A stretch of DNA of 64,000 nt from Paenibacillus paridis. GTDB taxonomy: Bacteria; Bacillota; Bacilli; Paenibacillales; Paenibacillaceae. Positions 52,422 through 60,796 of the stretch are shown in pieces. Every line of letters begins with the position of its first letter. Position 1 is the stretch's first letter. A model generated the notes under the pieces. The model was not told the origin of the DNA. It searched no databases and saw only the letters and a program-made list of their open reading frames with translations. The stretch spans positions 53,157 to 117,156 of the forward strand of contig NZ_VCIX01000084.1 in the NCBI RefSeq assembly GCF_006345825.1. Direction: 5' to 3'. Both the position numbers and the translations under genes were made by a program.

Positions 52422-52610
52422 AATTCCGACTAAAACAATGGGAAAAAACACGAAAACCATTGACATCCTTACGGGGTGCTACTAAAATGAGGATACATAC
52501 TCAATGATGAAGTGCTTGATGACGGCATCTGAGGATAAATTATCGACTGGACCTCCAGAGATACAATTGGCGTGCGAATGTGCACCCTATTTGTATCTCT
52601 TTTTTTATTC
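52422..52610 (+). promoter_or_regulatory. Promoter and structured leader with terminator, copy 2
   Basis: The same order as at 48064: AATTCCGACTAAAAC (52422-52436), AAAACCATTGACA with TTGACA at 52460-52465, 17 bases, TAAAAT (52483-52488), a leader with CTGG-ACCT-CCAG (52547-52558), and an overlapping terminator stem AGAGATACAA/TTGTATCTCT (52557-52566, 52591-52600) followed by TTTTTTT. In this copy the upstream motif continues to an imperfect dyad, TTCC-N13-GGAA. The next gene starts at 52700. Confidence 0.65.
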
Positions 52611-52699
52611 AGACACGCGAACCGAAGCGCAAGAACGAGCAAGGTTTGCGTTGGATTACAAAAGAGGCTCAATCTGAGCGAAAGGGATGTTAACTATTC

Positions 52700-53383
52700 A
52701 TGAAAAAACTATCATTATTCGTCATTATTGCCGTAGTAGCCTTTTTGGCCTTGACCTATGCCGTTGTATCTGCCAATAAGAAGGCCGATGAGAAGAATCC
52801 GACAAGCGACCAAGTGACAGCAACGCCAGAACCTGTCTCCACTGCTTCCGATGCCGTACAGCCTCAGGCTCAGACAGAAGAGCTAGTCGTTGTTAAAGAG
52901 AATCCAGTAGAAGCTGCTGGTGCTGTTCATACAACCCAAGAGCAAGCAGAGCCTGTTAAAGAAACTACAGCTGCCATCGTTCAAGAGGTCAAACCGGAAC
53001 CGTCTACGGCACCGGCTGTTAAGAAAGACACGCAAAATCAAGTGAAACCGAACGCTGCAGGCACTGCTGCAAACAAGGCAGAAGAAGAAAAGCCGCAAGC
53101 ATCGACAGCGCCTGCAGTAAGCGCACCCGCTAATCAAACGGGTACAGGCACACCTAAGGTGAGTTCTCCAGCTGCAACAGAAAAGCCTGTGCAGGAGACT
53201 AAAATCGCAACGAAGGAAGACACACAACCGGCTACTGCTGCACCTGCCGTGAAAGAAGAGAGCAAGAAATCCATCACGTTTACAAAAAAGGAAGAAGTTA
53301 AAGTCGTGACGCCGGCGGTGACCCCATCCTCATCTTCCTCCTCCTCCTCGGCATCTGAAGAATTTTGCGAAGAAGGCTGCTAA
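52700..53383 (+). CDS. Membrane-tethered low-complexity protein with C-terminal C-x3-C
   Basis: 227 residues. An N-terminal hydrophobic segment (about 4-24) is a signal anchor. The next 180 residues are low-complexity, rich in Ala, Pro, Thr, Lys, Glu and Val, with no predicted fold and no cysteine. A run of serines leads to the very end of the chain, E-E-F-C-E-E-G-C, with C223 and C227 as the last structured feature. The layout is a long flexible arm that carries a cysteine pair away from the membrane. It sits between two thioredoxin-fold genes, which suggests the pair is a substrate or relay for them, or a metal site. No named family is recognised. Confidence 0.75.
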   Translation: MKKLSLFVIIAVVAFLALTYAVVSANKKADEKNPTSDQVTATPEPVSTASDAVQPQAQTEELVVVKENPVEAAGAVHTTQEQAEPVKETTAAIVQEVKPEPSTAPAVKKDTQNQVKPNAAGTAANKAEEEKPQASTAPAVSAPANQTGTGTPKVSSPAATEKPVQETKIATKEDTQPATAAPAVKEESKKSITFTKKEEVKVVTPAVTPSSSSSSSSASEEFCEEGC

Positions 53384-53410
53384 GATTTAGGCTGGGTTAC
53401 TATTTGAGAG

Positions 53411-53441
53411 AAGGGCGGTCGGTTGACTGCCCTTTTTTTCA
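53411..53441 (+). terminator. Intrinsic terminator
   Basis: AAGGGCGGTC/GACTGCCCTT stem (one G-U), loop GGTT, TTTTTTTC. It separates the Cys-tail gene from the TlpA-like gene. Confidence 0.85.
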
Positions 53442-53497
53442 ATAGGCCAGCCTTTATAGGTTGTACGCGATTTTAACGATTATAAGGAGCTAACCCC

Positions 53498-54100
53498 ATG
53501 AAAAAGAACATTCTCATCGGAGGCGCAGCGATATTGCTGTTCCTGTTTGTTATTTTTACAACGAATCAACAACGGTCAAGCAGCAAGGAGAAGGAAATTA
53601 GCGAGCCCGTGCAGCAAGCCGTGGTTGAACAGCCCGTAACTAGTCCGATTCCGGTAAGCAGCATACTTAATGCTTCAGCCACGCTGGCGGATTCGATTGA
53701 TTTTACATTGACGGATCTGGATGGGAATGAAGTTAATCTTCAAGACTTAAGAGGCAAAAACGTGTATCTTAACTTCTGGGCCACTTGGTGCAAATGGTGC
53801 AAGAAGGAGCTGCCCGATATTAATAAGGTGACGGGCCTGTACAAAGATAAGGATTTGGTTGTTTTGGCTGTTAGCGTAGGCGAGAATCAGAAGCTGGTGA
53901 GCAGCTTCATCCAGGAGCACGGCTATGAGGTGACCACCTTGGTAGATCCGGATAAGAAGGTGGCGGAGGAATATGGGGTGACGGCTCTTCCGGTCTCTAT
54001 CTTTATTGATAAGAATGGGAAAATAGCCCACCGCAAGTTAGGCACCATGTACGAGGAAGAATTGAAAACGGTCATTGATGAGCTTCTTCTGAGAAGCTGA
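53498..54100 (+). CDS. TlpA/ResA-like membrane-anchored thioredoxin
   Basis: 200 residues with an N-terminal signal anchor (about 5-22), a short hydrophilic tether, and a thioredoxin/AhpC-TSA-type domain from about residue 66. The active site is W-A-T-W-C98-K-W-C101 with a following K-K-E-L-P. The cis-proline loop is seen in G-V-T-A-L-P-V-S-I-F-I-D. This matches the TlpA/ResA/StoA group, which reduce disulfides on the outer face of the membrane, for example in cytochrome c maturation. Start supported by AAGGAG. No cytochrome genes are near; the neighbours are the Cys-tail protein and the SLH-thioredoxin protein, which are more likely partners. Confidence 0.92.
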   Translation: MKKNILIGGAAILLFLFVIFTTNQQRSSSKEKEISEPVQQAVVEQPVTSPIPVSSILNASATLADSIDFTLTDLDGNEVNLQDLRGKNVYLNFWATWCKWCKKELPDINKVTGLYKDKDLVVLAVSVGENQKLVSSFIQEHGYEVTTLVDPDKKVAEEYGVTALPVSIFIDKNGKIAHRKLGTMYEEELKTVIDELLLRS

Positions 54101-54106
54101 TTCGCC

Positions 54107-54137
54107 GCCGCAGGGAGAAGCTCCCTGCGGCTTTTTA
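54107..54137 (+). terminator. Intrinsic terminator
   Basis: GCCGCAGGGAG/CTCCCTGCGGC with loop AAG and TTTTTAT. Strong end of the thiol cluster. Confidence 0.93.
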
Positions 54138-54258
54138 TATTTGCTAAGCTGGATTGAAATAGCCTTTGTGCTAAAGAGGAAGAAGCCGTCGATTTTGCTT
54201 TTTTCGGAGCCGTACTTGTATATTAAACGTATAGCTTATATCCTTGAAAAGTGATTCC

Positions 54259-54327
54259 TTAGGAGGAACATGCACGGTTTCGCGAAAAACGAGAATTTTC
54301 GAGAAGGGCTAGCTGCCCTTTTTATAG
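54259..54327 (+). promoter_or_regulatory. GH3 leader with SD-like sequence and terminator-like hairpin
   Basis: TTAGGAGGAACATG (54259-54272) precedes a hairpin CGAAAA/TTTTCG and a 6-bp stem AAGGGC/GCCCTT (54304-54309, 54315-54320) with TTTTTAT. The GH3 start is at 54370. Attenuation is possible but unproved. The SD-to-ATG distance of three bases is short for a leader peptide. Confidence 0.35.
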
Positions 54328-54369
54328 AACCGGCAACAGATTTGGATATGACTATCAGGAGGAAACAAC

Positions 54370-57156
54370 TTGAGTACACAAAATGTAGGCGTACCATTGG
54401 AAGGTTTTGCTGAATTTAGCCGAACCGTAGCTGCAGAAGGCGCGGTATTGTTAAAAAATGAAGGACAGGTGCTTCCGCTTCGAGATGGCGAGAATGTCGC
54501 TATATTCGGCAGAACCCAAGTGAATTACTACCGCAGCGGGACAGGCTCGGGCGGAAGTGTTCATGTTGCTTATACGACCAACTTATTGGATGGGCTTCGC
54601 AGTAAAAAAAATATTGTCGTTAACGAAGAACTGGCGGCTGTTTATGAGAAATGGATTGAACAAAATCCGTTTGATAATGGCGGAGGCGGCTGGGCAGCAG
54701 AGCCTTGGCACCAGAAGGAAATGGCATTAAGTGACGAGCTCGTGGCGGAAACAAGAAAAACATCGAGTAAAGCGATTATTGTGATCGGTCGTACAGCGGG
54801 AGAAGACCAGGATAATGCTGACGAGCCGGGAAGCTACCAATTGACTGCAGATGAGAAAGCGATGCTAAAGCAGGTAACGGCTTATTTTGAGCAAACCGTC
54901 GTTGTACTGAACGTATCGAACATCATAGATATGAGCTGGATGAACGACCAAAGCTATGCGCACCCGATTCCGTGCGTGATTTATTCTTGGCATGGGGGAA
55001 TGGAAGGTGGCAATGCGATTGCCGATGTGCTGGCCGGAGAAGTGACGCCGAGCGGCAAATTAACCGATACGATCGCCTATTCGATCGAGGATTACCCGTC
55101 GACAAGCAATTACGGCAATGAATTTAAAAACCTGTATCAGGAAGATATATATGTCGGCTACCGTTATTTTGAGACATTTTGCCCGGATAACGTGCAGTAT
55201 GAGTTTGGTTTCGGCTTATCTTATACTTCATTTATCGTAGAAGCGCAAGAAGCTAGGCTGTCCACTAAGGCAGGCGAGAACTACGTTGAAGTTGACGTCA
55301 CGGTAACGAATACGGGATCTGCTTATGCCGGTAAAGAGGTTGTACAAGTGTATTACGGAGCGCCGCAAGGCAAGTTGGGACAGCCGGCTAAAGCTTTGGC
55401 GGCACTTGGCAAAACAAAGGTGCTTCAGCCAGGAGAATCGCAGCGTCTTACGGTAGGCTTCCCTGTACATGCCATGGCCTCTTATGATGACGCCGGTGTC
55501 ACGGGACATCCTTCTGCTTACGTGCTGGAAGCCGGAACTTACCGTATTTTTGCGGGAACCAGTGTCAAAAACGTAACAGAAGTTGGCGTTCAAGGGCAAA
55601 AGGGTTATGCCGTGGAAACTCTTCAAGTAGTGGAGCAGCTGCAAGAGGCGATGGCGCCGACGGAAAGCTTCACGAGAATGAAGCCGGGTAGCCAAAAGGA
55701 AGACGGCTCGTATGAGCTCACTTATGTAGAGGTGCCGAAGCGGGCTATTTCTTTAGCAGAGCGGATTGAGGCCAATTTGCCTGCAGCGCTTGAGCAAACC
55801 GGTAATCAAGGGTACCTCTTAAGAGATGTCTACGACGGGAAAATTAGCATGGAAGCCTTCATCGCCCAGCTCAGCGACCAGGATTTGGCCGCGATCGTCA
55901 GAGGAGAAGGCATGAGCAGTCCGCTCGTAACTCCAGGAACGGCTTCGGCTTTCGGCGGGGTAAGCGATGGACTGTTTAATTATGGAATACCGGTTGCTTG
56001 TACGTCAGACGGCCCTTCCGGCATACGGATGGATAGCGGACAGAAGGCTACCCAGGTGTCCATCGGAACCTTGCTTGCGGCCACTTGGAACGTGGAGCTG
56101 GTCGAGGAGCTTTATGTCATGGAAGGCCAGGAATTGGTAAGGAACAACGTAGACACGCTGCTCGGGCCCGGCTTGAACATCCGTCGCAGTCCACTCAATG
56201 GGCGCAACTTTGAGTATTTTTCGGAGGACCCGGTTATTTCGGGCGTATTCGCCGCAGCATGCACGCGAGGCATTATGAACGGCGGCTCTAACGCTACGCT
56301 TAAGCATTTCGCCTGCAACAACCAAGAAAAGCACCGCAGCAAGGTAGATGCCATCGTATCGGAGCGCGCGCTTCGGGAGATTTATTTGAAGGGCTTTGAA
56401 ATTGCCGTGAAGCAAGGCGGCGCCAACTCGATTATGACCTCTTATAATCCGGTTAACGGGCATTGGGCGGCTTCCAATTATGATTTGAACACTACGATTC
56501 TTCGCGGTGAATGGGGCTTTAAAGGCATTGTGATGACGGACTGGTGGGCCATTATGAACGATGTTGTCCATGGAGGCGCCGCTGACCGTAAATTCACCAA
56601 CTGGATGGTTCGTGCGCAAAACGACCTGTACATGGTTGTGCCTAACTACGGTGCGGAGATCAATGGCTGGGATGATAATACGATCGAGTCGCTTGCGGAT
56701 GGTACGTTGACACGAGGCGAGCTTCAGCGTTCCGCCATAAACATTTGTGAGTTCATCATGCATGCACCGGTCTTCTCTAGAAAGCAGGAGATTATCGAAA
56801 CTGTAGAAGCCTTCAAAGCAAATGCAGCGTTAGCATTAGAGCAAGCACAGTTTCTTTCCGATAATGCTCAGGTTAAGCCAGCGGCAGCCGGTTCGACCTT
56901 TATGAAAGTGGATCACGCCGGCCAATACCGGATTATTGTCAGCATCATGTCGCCAGAGCCTGAACTGGCACAAAGCGCTTGTAACGTCACGCTGAATGAC
57001 CAACTGATGACCACTATTCAGACGAATGGGACGGAAGGCAAGTGGATTAAACAGAAGCTTGTGAAAATCGAGCTGGAAGCAGGACTTTACGAATTGAAAC
57101 TGGATTTCGTGAAACCGGGCTTGCAGATTGATTGGATTGAATTTAAACAAGTATAA
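54370..57156 (+). CDS. GH3 glycoside hydrolase with permuted domain order
   Basis: 928 residues from TTG 54370 (SD AGGAGG). Unlike the common arrangement, the GH3 alpha/beta sandwich comes first (about 20-265), then a fibronectin-like domain (about 295-385), then the catalytic TIM barrel (about 440-860) with the nucleophile Asp in V-M-T-D724-W-W and the K-H-F-A-C-N-N-Q-E substrate loop. A short C-terminal beta-sandwich (about 855-928) may be carbohydrate-binding. This swapped order is known from Ruminococcus albus and Butyrivibrio beta-glucosidases. There is no signal peptide, so it acts on imported oligosaccharides, consistent with the uptake genes from 59 kb. Substrate linkage (gluco- or xylo-) cannot be read from the sequence. 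Confidence 0.9.
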   Translation: MSTQNVGVPLEGFAEFSRTVAAEGAVLLKNEGQVLPLRDGENVAIFGRTQVNYYRSGTGSGGSVHVAYTTNLLDGLRSKKNIVVNEELAAVYEKWIEQNPFDNGGGGWAAEPWHQKEMALSDELVAETRKTSSKAIIVIGRTAGEDQDNADEPGSYQLTADEKAMLKQVTAYFEQTVVVLNVSNIIDMSWMNDQSYAHPIPCVIYSWHGGMEGGNAIADVLAGEVTPSGKLTDTIAYSIEDYPSTSNYGNEFKNLYQEDIYVGYRYFETFCPDNVQYEFGFGLSYTSFIVEAQEARLSTKAGENYVEVDVTVTNTGSAYAGKEVVQVYYGAPQGKLGQPAKALAALGKTKVLQPGESQRLTVGFPVHAMASYDDAGVTGHPSAYVLEAGTYRIFAGTSVKNVTEVGVQGQKGYAVETLQVVEQLQEAMAPTESFTRMKPGSQKEDGSYELTYVEVPKRAISLAERIEANLPAALEQTGNQGYLLRDVYDGKISMEAFIAQLSDQDLAAIVRGEGMSSPLVTPGTASAFGGVSDGLFNYGIPVACTSDGPSGIRMDSGQKATQVSIGTLLAATWNVELVEELYVMEGQELVRNNVDTLLGPGLNIRRSPLNGRNFEYFSEDPVISGVFAAACTRGIMNGGSNATLKHFACNNQEKHRSKVDAIVSERALREIYLKGFEIAVKQGGANSIMTSYNPVNGHWAASNYDLNTTILRGEWGFKGIVMTDWWAIMNDVVHGGAADRKFTNWMVRAQNDLYMVVPNYGAEINGWDDNTIESLADGTLTRGELQRSAINICEFIMHAPVFSRKQEIIETVEAFKANAALALEQAQFLSDNAQVKPAAAGSTFMKVDHAGQYRIIVSIMSPEPELAQSACNVTLNDQLMTTIQTNGTEGKWIKQKLVKIELEAGLYELKLDFVKPGLQIDWIEFKQV

Positions 57157-57192
57157 GAATCCATAGTTCGATTTGCAGCGCCCAAAACCTAT

Positions 57193-57225
57193 AGCCGGCT
57201 TTTCCTAACATTGGAGAAGCCGGCT
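57193..57225 (+). terminator. Hairpin terminator
   Basis: AGCCGGCTTTTCC pairs with GGAGAAGCCGGCT (one G-U). The T-run is short (TTTA). Follows the GH3 gene. Confidence 0.6.
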
Positions 57226-57247
57226 TTACACTTGCAGGTTGCCCCAG

Positions 57248-57294
57248 TTGACAATCCGCCAATAAAAACATAGTATAGAATGAACGTTCTATCT
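57248..57294 (+). promoter_or_regulatory. Promoter and operator of the TetR gene
   Basis: TTGACA (57248-57253), 17 bases, TAGTAT (57271-57276). TAGAATGAACGTTCTATCT (57276-57294) overlaps the -10 end and start site. A near copy lies before the SDR gene at 57954, so this is probably the TetR operator. Confidence 0.7.
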
Positions 57295-57317
57295 ATTGAT
57301 CTGAGGAGGCGCGGGGC

Positions 57318-57917
57318 ATGTTTGAAAACTATAATAAAGTGCAGCAGGCTGTTCTAAACACCACGCTCCGAATCATTATCCAAAAAGAGCTGCAAGCTAC
57401 GTCTATGGCGTTGATTGCGAAAGAATCGGGCGTATCTACCGGTAATATTTATCATTATTTTAAGAGCAAGGAAGAAATCGTCAATGAGCTCTACACCGCC
57501 ATCGTTACGTTCAACGGTGAATATGTGAGCAAAGGGTTGAATCAAGAGGGGACAATCCAAGAACGCTTCTTTGGGGGCTGGGAAAGGGTTATTGAGCTGA
57601 GCAAGCAATACCCTGAGGGCTTTCAGTTTATTGAGCAGTATTCGTTCTCGCCTTATATTTATGAGCCAGTCAAAATGAAAGCCTACTTGGGTGGCTGGTG
57701 TGCGCCGATGAATCTTTTATATCAAGAGGCCATTGATCAAAAGCTGTTCGTCCCGATGGACCCGAAATTATTGGTCCAAATGCATTATGGCTCCATGGTC
57801 TACCTCGTCAAAGGCCAATTGCATGGCAATTTTGAAATGGGGCAAGATACGATTCAAAACGCGATACAAGCCTGTTGGAAAGCGGTCATGCTAAAACAAG
57901 AAACAAAAGTGCCATAA
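57318..57917 (+). CDS. TetR family transcriptional regulator
   Basis: 199 residues; ATG follows TGAGGAGG. N-terminal HTH: Q-A-V-L-N-T-T-L-R-I-I, M-A-L-I-A-K-E-S-G-V-S-T-G-N-I-Y-H-Y-F-K-S-K-E-E-I, typical of TetR with the G-x-I-Y-x-Y-F recognition helix. The C-terminal helical part is a ligand and dimer domain with several aromatic residues. It is followed after 95 bases by an SDR gene on the same strand, and the same 19-base motif precedes both genes. It likely represses itself and the dehydrogenase. Confidence 0.92.
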   Translation: MFENYNKVQQAVLNTTLRIIIQKELQATSMALIAKESGVSTGNIYHYFKSKEEIVNELYTAIVTFNGEYVSKGLNQEGTIQERFFGGWERVIELSKQYPEGFQFIEQYSFSPYIYEPVKMKAYLGGWCAPMNLLYQEAIDQKLFVPMDPKLLVQMHYGSMVYLVKGQLHGNFEMGQDTIQNAIQACWKAVMLKQETKVP

Positions 57918-57953
57918 AGGTCCTGTTGAGCAAAACCTAATGTTTAAGTTAAT

Positions 57954-57972
57954 TAGAATGAATGTTCGATCT
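57954..57972 (+). promoter_or_regulatory. Second copy of the TetR operator motif
   Basis: TAGAATGAATGTTCGATCT differs from the motif at 57276 by two bases. It lies between the TetR and SDR genes, 41 bases before the SDR start. Confidence 0.65.
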
Positions 57973-58012
57973 AAAAATGATTTTATTTTTAACCATAAAA
58001 GGAGAGAGAAAC

Positions 58013-58831
58013 ATGAAAAAGACGATTTTTATTACTGGCACAAGCACAGGGCTTGGAAAACTGACCGCTATTCATTTTGCCAAGCAAGGCTGGAATGTGG
58101 CCGCGACGATGCGCTCGCCAGAACGGGAAACCGAGCTTACCCAATACGACAATATCAAACTATTCAAGCTGGATGTTACCGACGTGGAGCAAGTACGTAC
58201 TGCTGCCGCGCAAGCTATTGAAGCATTCGGGCGAATCGATGTTGTTGTCAACAACGCAGGAATGGGTACCTACGGGGCGCTTGAGCTGGCCGAAGAGAAC
58301 GTTATTGACTGGCAATTCGGCGTTAATGTGCGTGGCCCCATCAATGTCATCCGTGCATTCCTGCCGCATTACCGGGCTAATGGCGGTGGGATGTTCATTA
58401 ATATAAGCTCATTAATGGGCGTAACGACGGCAGTGCCGATTGGTTCCCTTTATAATATGTCCAAATTTGCCTTGGAAGGGCTAATTGAGGGGTTATATTA
58501 TGAGCTCAAGCCGCTGAACATTGAGCTTCGTTTGGTGGAGCAAGGCGGCTCCTCCGGGAACAACTTCATGAACAACATTGTATGGAATACTAGTCAAGAC
58601 ATTACGGCTTATGATGAGATTACGGCTAAGGTGAAAGCCTCGTTCGAGAAGACGGACAGCAGCAAGGTTGATGATCCTCAGGATATCGTACAAGCGATTG
58701 ACCAATTGGCGACTGGGGAAAGCACAAAGTTCAGAACGTTAGTGGGTCCAGCTGCCCAAGGCTTGGTTGCTATGCGAAACGCCATGCCAATTGAAGATTA
58801 TTTAGAGAAAATAGAGTCCAGCTATCGATAA
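58013..58831 (+). CDS. Short-chain dehydrogenase/reductase (SDR)
   Basis: 272 residues from ATG 58013 (SD AAAGGAGAG); an upstream ATG in frame overlaps the operator. Classical SDR pattern: cofactor loop T-G-T-S-T-G-L-G (near 8-15), D-V-T-D near 60, N-N-A-G near 87, catalytic Ser in I-N-I-S-S-L-M, and Y-N-M-S-K with the catalytic Tyr and Lys near 151-155. It oxidises or reduces an unknown alcohol/carbonyl with NAD(P)H. Regulation by the adjacent TetR is likely. A strong terminator follows. Confidence 0.93.
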   Translation: MKKTIFITGTSTGLGKLTAIHFAKQGWNVAATMRSPERETELTQYDNIKLFKLDVTDVEQVRTAAAQAIEAFGRIDVVVNNAGMGTYGALELAEENVIDWQFGVNVRGPINVIRAFLPHYRANGGGMFINISSLMGVTTAVPIGSLYNMSKFALEGLIEGLYYELKPLNIELRLVEQGGSSGNNFMNNIVWNTSQDITAYDEITAKVKASFEKTDSSKVDDPQDIVQAIDQLATGESTKFRTLVGPAAQGLVAMRNAMPIEDYLEKIESSYR

Positions 58832-58865
58832 AGGTTACGCTTTGGCGGATTAGCATGATACTAAA

Positions 58866-58898
58866 GAATAGGGCAGGTGCTGCCCTATTCTTTTTTTG
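58866..58898 (+). terminator. Intrinsic terminator
   Basis: GAATAGGGCA/TGCCCTATTC stem with a 5-base loop and TTTTTTT. Confidence 0.92.
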
Positions 58899-58962
58899 CT
58901 GTGAACTTCATTTCCTCCTCTATATCATCCCAAGATGATTCCGAAAGGAATGTTTATTCCGC

Positions 58963-58990
58963 TTGCCGATCCGGCTTTAACCGTTATAAT
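58963..58990 (+). promoter_or_regulatory. Promoter of the YesM/YesN operon
   Basis: TTGCCG, a 16-base spacer and a perfect TATAAT, 48 bases upstream of the sensor kinase start. Confidence 0.6.
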
Positions 58991-59037
58991 GAAGAGCATA
59001 CTTCGATGAAAGCGTTATCGAAACGGAGGAGGTTCCC

Positions 59038-60795
59038 ATGCCGGCCATGCCCCAGTTCATTTCTATTCGTACCAAGATGCTCGTTCTATTCTGCTGCTTG
59101 ATTACGGTGCCGTTTCTAATCAGCGGCATGATGACCTACTGGAAGTATTCTGCGAACATGGAGCGGGACGCGCGTACGAGCTCCGAACAGATCGTTGAGC
59201 AAGTCTCGATTAATTTGGAGCGGTATATAAAAGAAATGGAGCGGATTACGATGGCGCTCTATTACGATGATAATGTGAGCAGAATATTGGAGAAGCATAC
59301 GGGTCCCCTCCAGGCTAACAGCTATTTAAGATCGGACGAGCTGTACAAAATGTCGCAAATGATGAGCTCCGTCATCTATGAGCGAACGGAAGTAGAGGGC
59401 ATTTTTATTTTTGCTTTGGATGGCAGCTTATTCAGCAATTTGCAGGAGACGGCGAAAATCAACTGGCAGCCGTCTGATAACGGCTGGATGGAGACGGCCA
59501 ATGCGAAGGACGGCGGCCTGGTTATTCTTCCTCCCAATGACGGAAGCTATTATTTGGAAAAGCCAAGAAGAGTTATTTCCTTGGCGCGGCTTATTAAGAA
59601 CCCGCTCACGAACCAGCGGATCGGTTACGTGAAGGTTGATTTGACGAGCAAAGGCTTTGAGAAAATTTTGACCTCCATTCAAATAACGGAAAACAGCAAG
59701 CTGTATGTTTTCAACGAGAATAAAGAAACGATTTATCCATTCTCCGGAGAGGGCCAGGAAGAGATTCCGGTTAACACGAGCGAGGTCAATACGAGCAGAA
59801 TGCTGGTATCGGAGAGAGCTACGGATTACGGAGGCCTTCATATTTTGGGCATCATCCCAAGGAGCGATCTGCTTACGGAAGCAAGGCAGCTGGTCAGCTA
59901 TACTGGATGGATTTCTCTGGCTTCCCTGTTCATTGCGTTCGTAGCATCGGTGTTTACGTCGAACAGGCTGGTCAAGCCGATCCGCAATTTGCATGTCAAG
60001 ATGAAGCGGGTGCAAAATGGAGAGCTGTCCGAACGGGCAGAGGTGACTACAAACGATGAGATTGGGCTGCTCACCTCCGGCTTCAACGTAATGGTTAGCC
60101 AGCTCGACAAGACGATTAAAGAGGTGTATGAGCTGACGATCCGGGACAAGGAATCAGAGCTGGCCGCGCTGCAGAGCCAGATTAATCCACATTTTCTGTA
60201 CAATACACTAGAATCTATCAGCATGGCAGCCCGCAGGGACCGGAATGAGGAGCTTTCGCAGGTCATTGCGAGCCTCGGCAGGCTGCTCCAATATACGGTC
60301 AATAAGCAAGAGCGCCTCGTTCCCCTTCAAGAGGAGCTTGCATTCATAGACCATTATCTAAACATTCAATCCTTCCGGCTGGAGGACAGGCTACAGGTGG
60401 ATATCCAAGTGGATTTGTCGCATGAGTCGATACTCGTTCCGAAGCTGATTCTGCAACCGCTTATCGAGAATGCCATCGAGCACGGTATGGGCAGCGGCAC
60501 ATTGAAGATAACCTTGACGACGAGGCTGGACGATCAGGATTTATGGATAGGGATAGCGGATGACGGCAAAGGCATAGACTCGGAAACGATGGCGAAAATA
60601 GAGCAAAATCTAGCCAAGCCATTGATCGGTCCCGAGCCGCAGCAGGGCAAACGAAGCAAGGGGTTTGCCTTGCGCAACATCCATCGCCGCATTCATATTC
60701 TTTACGGGGAGCCGTATGGCTTGTATCCGCAAAAAAATGTGACAGAAGGCGCTGCATTCTTTATACGAATACCGTTTTCATGGGAGGAAGAATAG
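59038..60795 (+). CDS. YesM-like sensor histidine kinase
   Basis: 585 residues. Membrane helix at about 15-35, an extracytoplasmic sensor region (36-290), a second helix (about 290-312), a HAMP domain (about 313-365), the His_kinase (LytS/YehU-type) segment with the phosphoacceptor in I-N-P-H385-F-L-Y-N-T-L-E, and an HATPase_c domain with N-A-I-E-H and D-D-G-K-G-I. SD GGAGGAGG supports ATG 59038. The response regulator starts two bases after the stop. In Firmicutes such pairs sense extracellular sugars or polysaccharide fragments and control the adjacent ABC importer. Confidence 0.95.
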   Translation: MPAMPQFISIRTKMLVLFCCLITVPFLISGMMTYWKYSANMERDARTSSEQIVEQVSINLERYIKEMERITMALYYDDNVSRILEKHTGPLQANSYLRSDELYKMSQMMSSVIYERTEVEGIFIFALDGSLFSNLQETAKINWQPSDNGWMETANAKDGGLVILPPNDGSYYLEKPRRVISLARLIKNPLTNQRIGYVKVDLTSKGFEKILTSIQITENSKLYVFNENKETIYPFSGEGQEEIPVNTSEVNTSRMLVSERATDYGGLHILGIIPRSDLLTEARQLVSYTGWISLASLFIAFVASVFTSNRLVKPIRNLHVKMKRVQNGELSERAEVTTNDEIGLLTSGFNVMVSQLDKTIKEVYELTIRDKESELAALQSQINPHFLYNTLESISMAARRDRNEELSQVIASLGRLLQYTVNKQERLVPLQEELAFIDHYLNIQSFRLEDRLQVDIQVDLSHESILVPKLILQPLIENAIEHGMGSGTLKITLTTRLDDQDLWIGIADDGKGIDSETMAKIEQNLAKPLIGPEPQQGKRSKGFALRNIHRRIHILYGEPYGLYPQKNVTEGAAFFIRIPFSWEEE

Positions 60796-60796
60796 G

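Noticed and set aside
54270..54413. Candidate 47-codon leader peptide before the GH3 gene
   Set aside because: The SD to ATG distance is only three bases and the frame overlaps the GH3 start without recognisable peptide features.
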